64,000 bases of DNA from Xanthoparmelia taractica (lineage: Eukaryota > Ascomycota > Lecanoromycetes > Lecanorales > Parmeliaceae). The notes beneath the pieces are model-generated. The model saw nothing but the letters and a program-made list of their open reading frames with translations, was not told the DNA's origin and made no database searches. The translations under genes and the position numbers were made by a program. The stretch covers positions 310,001 through 374,000 of the forward strand of contig JANQBS010000005.1 in assembly GCA_033085395.1 (NCBI GenBank), in the 5' to 3' direction. Positions 12,792 to 22,714 of the stretch are shown piece by piece. The first letter of the stretch is position 1; every line of letters begins with the position of its first letter.

Positions 12792-15369
12792 ATGACCGTG
12801 GAAATGACAAACTCGCTACCCCACATAGCGATCTCACAGTGGAACAAGTTGGAGACCATCCTTGCTACAGCTGTAAATGGCGCCTTTCGCTCAGAAGATG
12901 ACAAAAGCAGAGTACGCATCGAGAGTCAAAGCCTTGACTTAGCAGGTATTGTTGCAGTATCGAGGTTGGCGGCGACAGCCAATGCAAGCACAGATCGTAC
13001 TACTGACGTCCACGACAGATATGGTGCGCATGCGTATCTTGATGACGAGTGTCTCCATAGAATTTCGAGCAGCACCAAGAACCTCGAAGAGAGTCTGGCC
13101 AAGGGGAAGATCATATATGGTAAGAGGATCTTCATTTTTCATCGTTCGGGCTGCTGAGCTTCTTTCTTCAGGAGTCAACACTGGCTTTGGCGGAAGTGCA
13201 GACACTCGCAATAGTCACGTGAATCAGCTTCAGCAGACACTGATTCGTGAGCTGCATTATGGTATCCTCGCAGACCCAAGACCCACGACGAAGTCTACCT
13301 CATGGAATTTAAATGGGCTTAGTGACCACCAGGTGGGTGGCACATCGATTCAAGAGCGACTGGTAACAGTCTATGAGAATGGATTGCCTCTGGGTGATCC
13401 TACCACTGCAACATGTATGCCCGAGTCCTGGGTTCGAGCTGCTATACTCATTCGCATCAATTCACTCATCAGTGGCCATTCTGGTGTTCGAGAAGTCGTA
13501 GTCGAGAGAATGATAGACCTTCTGGAGCGTGGTAAAATTCCTCGAATTCCACTACGCGGGAGCATCTCCGCTTCGGGAGATCTGAGTCCGTTATCTTATG
13601 TTGAAGGCGTCCTGCAAGGCAAGCCTACGTTGACCGTCTGGGCTGACGACCCGCAAACTGGGGGCCGGCGAATAACCACCGCAAGACAAGCGTTCACAGA
13701 CAAGTCTCTCGAACCCATCCGATTAGAAGCCAAAGAGGGTCTCGCCATCGTCAATGGTACAGCAATTAGCTGCGCAGTAGGAGCATTGGCGATACCAGAA
13801 GCTCAGAATCTGGCGGTACTTTCCCAAGTCCTAACCGCAATGAGTGTCGAGGCTCTAAAAGGAAGTATCGAGAACTTCGACCCCCTTTTTGCAGTCTTGC
13901 GTCCCACCCTGGTCAAGCTAATTCCGCACGCAGCATCGATTGCTTTCTTTCTGGGTCTCGCCTAGTAGCCGTGAACGATGGCTTAGAGGAAGGATCCCTT
14001 CGACAAGACAGATACTCGATCAGGACTGCGTCGCAATGGCTTGGGCCCTCGCTCGAGGATCTGTCTCTTGCGCACCAACCAATAACCAAAGAATGCAATT
14101 CAGTCACCGACCACCCCTTAATCGGCGATAAAGGGAGGATTCTCCAGGGCGGAAATTTCCATGCGAAAGCTGTCACGTTAGCCATGCAAAAGACAAGGCT
14201 CGCTCTTCAAACTATTGGCCAGATGCTTCTCACGCAATGCACCGAGCTGATAAATCCTGTAATTAGTAGAGGCTTGCCACCCAATCTCGTCGCGGATGAG
14301 CCAGGCGAATCCTTCATATTGAAAGACATCGATATTATGGTTGCCGCCCTTCAGTCCGAGCTGGGATTCCTTTCCGATCCAACTGGGACTTATGTGCAGC
14401 CTGCGGAAATGGGAAATCAGGCGCTCAATTCTCTAGCCTTGATCTCCGCGCGGTATACGCATACAGCTGTGGATGTCCCATGACAACTTGCCGCTTGCCA
14501 TTTAATGGTGCTTTGCCAGGCCTTTGATCTCCGCGCAATGCACTCTAGGTCCCGTCATGATTTTCAGGAACCCTTCCGTATATTTCTTAAGGACAGCTTT
14601 GGCATGACAATGAATGAAGCAGAGTTGCTTGACCTTTGTGACACATTGTGGAAGGAATTTGACAAGCAGCTTGGTCAGATATAGTGATGGACTCGGTAAA
14701 CAGATTTCAGGCAGCAACCAGCGGTTTGCAAGTCAGCATCCTGACAAAGATAGTAACCGAAAAGCTCGACATCGGCATATTGAAAGACTGGAAGGAAGAT
14801 TGTACGGTATTAGCATTATCGTCATACCGGGCGACCCGGGAAAGCTACCTTGCGCATCCAGATCCGACTCCTACTTTAGGGCAAGCCTCGAAGCGGATGT
14901 ATAGCTTTGTACGGCATGATCTAGGGATTCCTTTCCTATTGACATAGAGGCTATTGAAGATGGAGACTCAGTCAACGCGGATGACAGATGCATCTCTGCC
15001 GAAGAGAGTGCCCCGGATATTGACCGCAATATGCGGGACGTTTGCCCTAATGGCGTCTTCGATGCAAATACAAGTAATGATGAGAATTCCCAACAAGTGG
15101 CAAGCGAGGACTTGATCATCGCAGACAATAAAGGCACCTCTAGTGAAGAGCCAACCCATAAGGTCGAACATATCGTGCAGCAGACTTGCCGGGGTGGCGT
15201 TCTCAAGGCAGAGGAGAGTGATAGCCAGAACTCTGACGATTCTGAAGAGGCCGCCGATACGGTTGGGTCGTTCATTGGGAGAATTCATCACGCGATACGA
15301 ACTGGAAGGCTGTTTGTTCCGGTCACGGCCTCCATGCAAGACTCCAGTGGAGAGGCATGGGGCGCATGA
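12792..15369 (+). pseudogene. Second phenylalanine/histidine ammonia-lyase, frameshifted
   Basis: Paralog of the gene at 1.5 kb with the same two intron positions: exons 12792-12964, 13019-13119 and 13172 onward. Shows YGVNTGFGGSADTR, MPESWVRAAILIRINSLI, the MIO triad in GSISASGDLSPLSYVEG, EGLAIVNGTA, and ASQWLGPSLEDL. A one-base deletion near 13912 breaks the frame inside the expected RPHPGQ motif: the frame before it ends at 13965, and the real continuation (FLSGSRLVAVNDGLEEGSL) is one frame over. More breaks follow at about 14480, 14690 and 14945. The C-terminal part (GSFIGRIHHAIRTGRLF) is reached only after a long acidic segment (about 14.95-15.26 kb) not expected in PAL. Clearly non-functional as a full-length enzyme. 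Confidence 0.85.
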
Positions 15370-16466
15370 GATTCGACTTTCTATATCTCTTAGCAACAAA
15401 CACATTCTTGCCCCCACATCCATCGTCCCACGAGTGCAGCCCAGGCTTCCTACCTAGAATTTCCTCACAAGATTGGATTCTTCAATGATGCAGCTCAAAT
15501 CTCCCACCCACTCACCTTTCCCAATAGTCTCGATCAATTTGATCTCATTTGATTGGTCCCCATCACATCCTTGCACCTCTTTTTGGGCGAGCAGCCACTC
15601 CTGAGGTGACGCGATCCTTGCTTGACCTTCAATTGCCGTCAGTAGCGGTCTGCCCGTCTCGAATGCTCTCGCTTTTCTCGATCTATAGATAATCAGGTCT
15701 GTCCCCCATGAGTGAAGCCAAACAGATCTCTTGCTGGTTGTGTGAGTTTTCAAGCCGCGTGGATTCTAGCAGCGCTTCTTCCGCATTAGTAGCTTCTATA
15801 GCCGGCATAGATTCACTACTGGATAGTCCGCCATTGGAAGTCTCTGAAGCATACGAAAATGATTCTGGCCAAGAGCTCACTTATAGCGACCTTGCTAGAT
15901 TCCTACTTGAGAGTCTGTTGTAGCTGCGATGAGACCGCTCAGCCTTGAGGGAGCCAATACTGCTTTGACTTTAGCGACTTAAAAAGCGTGTACGTCTTAT
16001 GAAGGACTTGACCTATGGTCACTATTGTTATGGAACAACCCATCATATGGCTAGTCATGGCTAGGCCTTCTCCGTACATAGCTAGCTCCCACACACCTGG
16101 TCAGATAAAGGCATAAAGGAAAGAGTATACGGACTGAAAAAGAAAGTCGTTTAGGCACGTTTCGAAAAGAAGGGATTCGATAGGAACAGTTGAGCCTGTA
16201 ACCGGCTTTGTAAGTTATCAAGTGGAATCTTTTTCAAACGCAGGAAGATGGAGGAGCACTCTATAAGACAACAGTGACCGTAAATCGTCGAGACACGGTA
16301 CTTTATGCCGTAGTGAGCTTGCCATATGATTGGCCCCCGAAGCGAGAAACGAGTGGCTTGTCCAGATCCCTTGCTAAAGCGGCAGGTGATTTCTTTTCAA
16401 GGTCACTGTCTAAAGTACCGTATCTACACTCTGCGTCTTAGAGCAACACTCCTCCTTCACCAAACG
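15370..16466. other. Intergenic; possible decayed gene on minus strand
   Basis: Minus-strand open frames at 15454-15753 and 15683-15880 overlap in different frames and have reasonably protein-like composition (for example IETIGKGEWVGDLSCIIEES). They match no family I recognise and could be a frameshifted hypothetical gene. The remainder up to the COA1 start shows nothing clear. Confidence 0.3.
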
Positions 16467-17168
16467 ATGCCTCCACCAAACGCCCGCTCCCTCTTCTGCA
16501 ACTGGAAAAGCCTCACCCACCACCACCCCCTCCGACACCCTCCCCTCCCCAAACATCCCCCCCCACCCCACCGCACCCTCATCGCCGCCCCCCGCCCCAA
16601 CTCCGGCCCCCTCATGACCCGCCGCTCCGACCGCGCCCTCCCCCCCCTCCCCTCCTCATGGCGCGTCTGGGCCTGCACCCTCCCAATCTTCCTCGCCATC
16701 ATCACCGCCTCCGCCCTCGGCATCTTCAACTACCAAAAAGCGTCCTCGTCCGTCGTCGCCGCCACTCTATACGCCTTACGCACGAGCGAGGTGGGGAGGA
16801 GGGAGCTGGGCGACGAGATTTATTTTCGAGACATGTTTCCTTGGATTTGGGGGGAGATGAATCAGTTGCATGGGAGGGTGGATATAAGGTTTGCGGTGAG
16901 GGGGAATAGGGGGAGTGGGGTTATGAGGTTTAAGAGTTTGAGGAGGGGGGGAAGGATGGGGAAGGTGGGTTTGGGGTTTTCTTTTTCTTTTCTTTCTCTG
17001 TGAGGGGGGAGGGATGGTTTGGTGGGTGGGCTGACTTTTTGGGGAATATAGTTCGAGACGATTGAGTGGAGTTTGGAGACGGAGGATGGGAGGACGGTAC
17101 AGCTGTTGGATGAGGGGAGGGGAGATCCGTTTAAGAATACTACATTGGAAGCGGAAGCACCGGCGTAG
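16467..17168 (+). CDS. COA1: Cytochrome c oxidase assembly factor COA1
   Basis: Inner mitochondrial membrane protein needed for early assembly of complex IV. Two exons (16467-16964 and 17052-17168) with an 87-nt intron give 204 residues. A basic, proline-rich presequence is followed by one membrane span (VWACTLPIFLAIITASALGI). The Coa1 domain comes next: YQKASSSVVAATLYALRTS, LGDEIYFRDMFPWIWGEMN and, after the intron, FETIEWSLETEDGRTVQLL. The family call rests on this domain layout. Base composition switches inside the gene: exon 1 starts very C-rich and becomes G-rich from about 16.79 kb. It is intact although both flanks are decayed. Confidence 0.8.
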
Positions 17169-18333
17169 GCCTCGGTACTTGTTTAGCGGTCTGTGGGGTA
17201 TGTCTTGTTTGATCATGTTGAAGTACAGTATCAAGGCGAGTCAACACGCAAACGTGGGGACGGGATAAAAGGGACACGGTCTTCCTTCACTCTTTTGGAG
17301 AGCTCGTTCAGATGTGCCGAGCACGCTGGGTGCGATCGGTGACCCGCCAATGCTGATCGCAGGATTGCTACCACCTTCCCCATTACATCTACCCATGGAT
17401 TTGAACCAACCATGAGTTGAAAAGAAGTATTGACAAAAGCAGTCCCGAACAAGCTGAAGTGAACACTTACGAACGGGGAGTCTGCTAGACGCGAGACAGC
17501 ATCAATATGATACAGCATGCACAACGAAGATCCCCGTTCGTTATCATTCAAAACCAGTAGTACTCCGACCACCTCAATCGAGAGTCCAAATATTCTGGAT
17601 TTCCATCGTTCCTCAGCCGCTTATGCTCCAAGGACACCCAATGCCAGCTCACCAGCACCATAAACGGCACCCTTGTACTTGTACTCGGAGAAATTCTCAT
17701 GGCAAATATGACAGGATATCTGACCATCCATGACTTATAAGAGATGATAAATGAGATCTGTAAAAATCAAACCCTCTTTGCATTTCGAAGATCGTGGCCA
17801 AAAGCTCGAGATTACCACCCCGACATCAATCCCTCTAATGCACCAATTGCATGTGAGGCTTGAGCTAGTCGACTAACGCGGAGCGATAGATGTGATGAGC
17901 ACTGCAGCTTGATTAGAATGGACTTTCGGTGATCTGGAGGGAGAGATTTGGGTCAGTGGCGGGATTTGCTGCTGGTGAATATGACGCCAGTAGAAATGGT
18001 TATACTGGACGCCAGGAACTGCGATTGGCAAGGGTAGGAAAGCTGCTCCCCAAAAGAAGAAAAGCCGTGGTCTAAAATGATGCTGCGGGCTTTGGCTTGT
18101 GGTCCCTGCAACCTCAGAATCCTCAGTCATGAGCGGCAGCTACCGATCAGGTATCTTTGTTTGACACTTGCCTGTCCGCATCCCGCAATGGGCCATTAGA
18201 CCCTCTGGGTGCAGTCGTTGGCGGCAGTATGTACGCAATAGCTTGGTCTTTGGAGTCTTCTGTTGGGTTTCCCTCCGAGACATATAGGCTTTTAAAAGTG
18301 AATCTTTGACATCCCTGAGCGCTATCAATTCAC
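17169..18333. other. Intergenic with one small minus-strand open frame
   Basis: Mostly without coding signs. A minus-strand open frame at 17873-18130 encodes 85 residues with one hydrophobic stretch (RLFFFWGAAFLPLPIAVPGV) and an otherwise polar composition. It could be a short membrane protein or a chance frame; I cannot decide from sequence alone. Confidence 0.3.
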
Positions 18334-20144
18334 TCACCATGCCCTGGAGCAAGCCTGATCGCGGTTATGGGTTTCCCAGCACGCCGCGATATCTTTTGCA
18401 TTCACCTTAGCAACCATCCTCGCATGTCCCATTCCCTTTCTCTCGATTAGCTCCTGATTTGCTCTCAAACACCAATCCAACTCCTCTCCCGGAGTCTTTC
18501 TTAGTGACAACAGAGCCGCCATCAAAGCGAATAGACTCTTCTGCGGACCTAAAAGACCTGTGCTGTCATGCAAGCAGTACGGCATGGCGCGGATAATATT
18601 GGTGGCATTTTCCAGGCGTCCGGTGTCGCCATGCTGGATGACCAAGTGTCGCGCTGTCTGCTCTAGGGCCGCGAAGCCTTGAGGATCATCTTTGTGCTGA
18701 TTGGAGGCATTCGGGGAGAGGACCAAAGCGCAAGTATTGGCGATTGTGTTGCTCAGCGCTAACTTTAGTCCCCAGAAGGTTATTACTGTGATGGCGACGC
18801 GCAGATCCGGGAACGAAAACGGCCGCCACTTATACATTGCTGCAGTGGAGTGGTTGATGGCATCATTCGGTGGGGTGAGCCAGTATAATGGTGTCGAAGA
18901 CTGACGAGCGAGATTCTGAAACCAAAGGTTGAACGTGGCGTCCAAGGCAGAACAGCGTCGCAAGTATTTGTTGAGAAGTGAGATTCTAGTCTCTGGATCG
19001 AGCAGGTTTGCCGCGTCTATCCCCTCGAACAAAGCGGCTAAAGCGAAACCGTGGTCGTATAGCCTTTGGGTTGAATCTTTCTCCGGATATCGCTCTTTTC
19101 CCCTCTGGACCCAGGGTCGAGTACACCATTCGTGGGACCCTAAAGGGGATGCCTTGCGGTTCATTAACGCTTGAATCATCTGCAGAATGTTATCAGTCCT
19201 GGTCCAACTAGGGTGTGAGTATTCATACCGCTGGAAGACGAATCCCCTCTAGAAGAGCACGTCCGAACGGAGAGCGATGTCGGTCTGGACCCCGAATGAG
19301 CATGAGACGCGCTGCACCGTCCGTATGACTGTTCCACCCGGCTATCGAGTCGTTTGTGGGCTCATAAAACTGTACAGCCATGCTCAGCTCAACATCAAGC
19401 GCAGGTAGTCAAGATGGATTTTCTACCTCATACAAGGCCAAAACATTGCCGGTCGCCAAGGTCTCATCTTGCCACATAGTACGCTCGTCGTAAAGAGCTC
19501 CCTGGGTCGCCTGCAACGCTTGGCTGTACAACTTCCTCCCATTCAGGACAAGCGCATCGTCCCGATGAATCCAGCCTATTCTGGCCATGGCCAAAGCCTT
19601 GAGGGACAGTCGTAAGGCTGGCGAAGGGTTCGCAAGCTCCAATGCTCGTTGAAGCCACTTGCATTGAGAACCAGTCTGGGCGTTCTGCTGTGGACTATAG
19701 TAGTCCCAAAATATGGAGATTAGCTGCGCTTCGCAAGCAGCGCCATTACCGGGTTGGAATAATGTGCCGTCGATGAGTGTTTCTTGGTAACATGGATGCT
19801 TGCTTTGTTGTGCAGTGGTAGGTGCATCGATGGAGGATGTGGAAGGGGCCGGCCATGGCACTGTATACTGTGGCCGTTTCGCTTGTGCAAAGGGTTTTCG
19901 TTTCACAATACCTTGTACAGTGCGATGGGGAAAGATTGGGGAGCGAGCGTTTCCCTCAGTTTTTCTCCTGCCATGGATACATTTCTTGTAGTTTGGCAGC
20001 TGAAGATCGGACTGTGTATGATGTAAGCGAATAACAAGCCTAAGGAGTACTTCGTGGCATGATCAGAGGCATGACTGTACTTACCTTCTTCTTACGCTGC
20101 CGGCAGATAGGGCAGGGTTCTGACCTGCCCGTTATACTATACAT
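18334..20144 (-). CDS. Fungal-specific transcription factor with degenerate Zn2Cys6
   Basis: Four exons on the minus strand (20144-20085, 20011-19427, 19369-19229, 19179-18334) join in frame to 543 residues. The N terminus has the spacing of a Zn2Cys6 zinc cluster, but only Cys1, Cys2 and Cys5 remain: CPICRQRKKK, then Ser for Cys3, Tyr for Cys4, KKC, and Thr for Cys6. The segment IFPHRTVQGIVKRK is typical of the linker in this family. The rest is the fungal-specific middle-homology region (DUF3468-like): LALYE, SHTDGAARLMLIRGPDRHR, IRLPAMIQALMNRK. Introns and frame are otherwise clean. It sits upstream of the PKS-NRPS relic, separated by a transposon relic, so it may have been that cluster's regulator (inference). 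Specific DNA binding by this zinc cluster is doubtful. Confidence 0.75.
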
Positions 20145-20399
20145 TAGGGCGCTGCTTTTGGTCTACTTTACGTCCTTCTCGGTGAACAGAATTATTATTT
20201 GTTGGATAGGAGATTTCCCCAGTGTATTCTTTTCAGATCTAGTAGAGATGAAAAGTATGGTGTTAAGTGATAAAAGGAGAAGCATTATCATCCCCTAGCA
20301 TTTAAACATAAGCACAGAGCGGTGAAAATGTGGTTCTTGATTATTCGCTGCCTGACGAATCATCTATCTACTTGAGCTAACTACAATGGAGCAAGTGCC
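20145..20399. other. Gap between regulator and transposon relic
   Basis: Presumed promoter region of the regulator. Nothing else seen. Confidence 0.4.
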
Positions 20400-22540
20400 A
20401 CCTCCACAGCGGTCTGGTCCAGATCGGGGTGCCAAGTAATATATATCCCATCCAATCACATGTCGCCTGGATCTTTGACGACAGGTTGCGTCCGTGAAAG
20501 GTAGAGAAAGGAGTTGCTTCCTAGGCTTCCCATTAATCTACGCTTCTTGATAAATTAAGAAGTATTAAAATCGGTCTTATCCCATTCGCTGGCAAAAATG
20601 GTTCAATATTCCTTGGCATCCCCCACCAAAAATATTTAATTATCTATCTACCAGGAATAGCATTGATATGCTCCATCCAACACGCAATATGATTACATAT
20701 ATAGATCCCACATAGCTTACAGCCATATACATCCCTTAGGACTCGCTGTTATCGTTTTCTTTTATCAATTTCACGTGAGGAGATAGAATTATAAGATAGC
20801 TTCATTAGGGCCTTCCTAGGCTTAACTAAAAATACTTTTCTCCCAGCATAAGAGCAAATTACGTATGCCTTAACCTTATCATCTATACGTTCCAGCTGAT
20901 CATAATCTATCGAATCTGCTAGATATACTCGTGATAATAGAGAGGCCTAAATAAAACAGACTTTTTCGAAGAGTCTCTTAGATCGCTTAAATAATTAACT
21001 AATAAGTTTAACACGAAATTCTCGTTAACTATAATAAATCTATAACTAATGAGATCCCTTAGGCATATAATAATATATTATATAGCTATTTATCACTATA
21101 GTATTTAGGAGAAAGTATTATAATAATTTTTAACTCTTAAGATACACTCTTTATATAAAGTAATAACTTTGCAATTGATTAGCATTATTTACCTTATTCA
21201 TATAATAATTATATATATCAATAAACTCGGAAATATCGAGTTCTTTAGTGGTTATTTCCTTAAAGATAGTTCTAGAAGTATATATATTTGTGGCTATTTT
21301 TGCTGGCCTGCGACGAAGACGACTTTCTTTCCTTAGATTATTCGATACGATACTTATAAAGAGTACTATATTTTAATTTTTTTAGGCGAATTATATTATT
21401 CTCTTATTCTTAGATAAGTATTTAAATAGCTTCCCTCACTTAAGAATAGATATTTACTTGATCTTAAGATTCGCAAGTCGCTAATTAAGACCTCTATTAG
21501 ACTTCTAATGTTATTTTTAAGTCGTTATTTCCTCTTTTACCTTTAACTCTTCTCTATTTATTTTCGTAATACGTATAATCTTAGTAGCTTCAAATTCTTT
21601 CTTATTAAGCTATAATAATAATCGCGCTGACGTAAAGAGATTGTTTAGCTATACGATATAAGAATAATTCTTAGTAATGCCTTTCTGAGATAAGAGATCG
21701 AGAATCACGACTTGAGTTTAATTGAATCTTAGCTATTTTGTCTAGAAGTCGTAAAGATTCTAAGGCTTATCCCCCTTATTTTGATTCTTAGCATAATATA
21801 ATTAATTTAAAACGTAGCCTTAATTTACTAGAATCTAAATCTTAAAGTCTTCTAAAGTAGACTTACTCGGAATATTAACAATTTCTTTTGCACGATTTAT
21901 AAATCTCTAAATTATCTTATTCACAGCTAGATGAGTATCTATTTTTTAATATTTCTTATATATTAATCGAAGAGTCTTACTTAATAATTCTAATTTCGTA
22001 AATAAAGTCTCTTATTGATCTGGGTGTGGCTCTGAAATATAAAAGAATCTATTAATTTGTTATTATCTTCTAAGGCTAATATGCTTTAGAATTTACTTAT
22101 AAATTAACTCTTTTAGAGGATCGATGTTTCAGAACTCAGGAATACTTGATTTAATGTGTAATCTTATCTAAATTAAAGCTTCTAAATAGACTTAAAACTC
22201 TTGAATAGTGATGGGATATTAGAGACGAGATTTAGGCTTCTCCGTATTCTCCGTATTCTCTAACTAATTATTCAGAAAAGCATACTGATTGATGTGACGT
22301 ACGAGTGTTTTTATAACTTTATTATCAAAAAATAAGTCAAATATAATATATGAATTATTCGGAGCAATGGTATCAGGCAATTGACTAACACCCTTGGCCT
22401 ATGGTTTCTTGATCTTTATTGGTGTGTACTTGGGTAATCGCTAGGGTCTTGGGGGACGGCCTTTTGGAGTGTTAGAAGGCTTTGAATCCTTCTTCACATG
22501 GTCTAGATCATTTGACACCTTATTACGAGGCATATTGATG
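20400..22540 (-). mobile_element. RIP-degraded piggyBac-like DDE transposon relic
   Basis: A strongly AT-rich tract (about 20.4-22.35 kb) with many TA-rich stop codons, on the minus strand relative to its old coding sense. Reading the minus strand from about 22.54 kb gives MPRNKVSNDLDHVKKDSK, a KPSNTPKGRPP basic stretch, then FDLFFDNKVIKTLVRHINQY. Further in are LHIKSSIPEF, EPHPDQ-like and THLAV-, EIVNIPSK-like pieces in shifting frames. These resemble the N-terminal half of fungal piggyBac-type (DDE_Tnp_1_7) transposases. Stops appear where CAA, CAG or TGG codons would be expected, which fits C-to-T change. Ends and TTAA target duplication were not located, so borders are approximate. Confidence 0.65.
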
Positions 22541-22714
22541 GATCAATAATGGTGGATGTGAACGCGTTGTTATTTTTTGATTTTCGTGTTGCGGGGCGGA
22601 GAGTAGGGCTGAGCCCCTGAATATTGAACCATGCCAGCGGATGGGATACTCGTAGATATAGATTGGATTCAAGTATTATCATTCATCAGGACTCCCAGAA
22701 CCCGCCCACATAAG

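Noticed and set aside
20400..22400. AT-rich tract as a centromere or mitochondrial insertion
   Set aside because: Transposase-like peptides can be read through it, so a RIP-mutated transposon explains it better.
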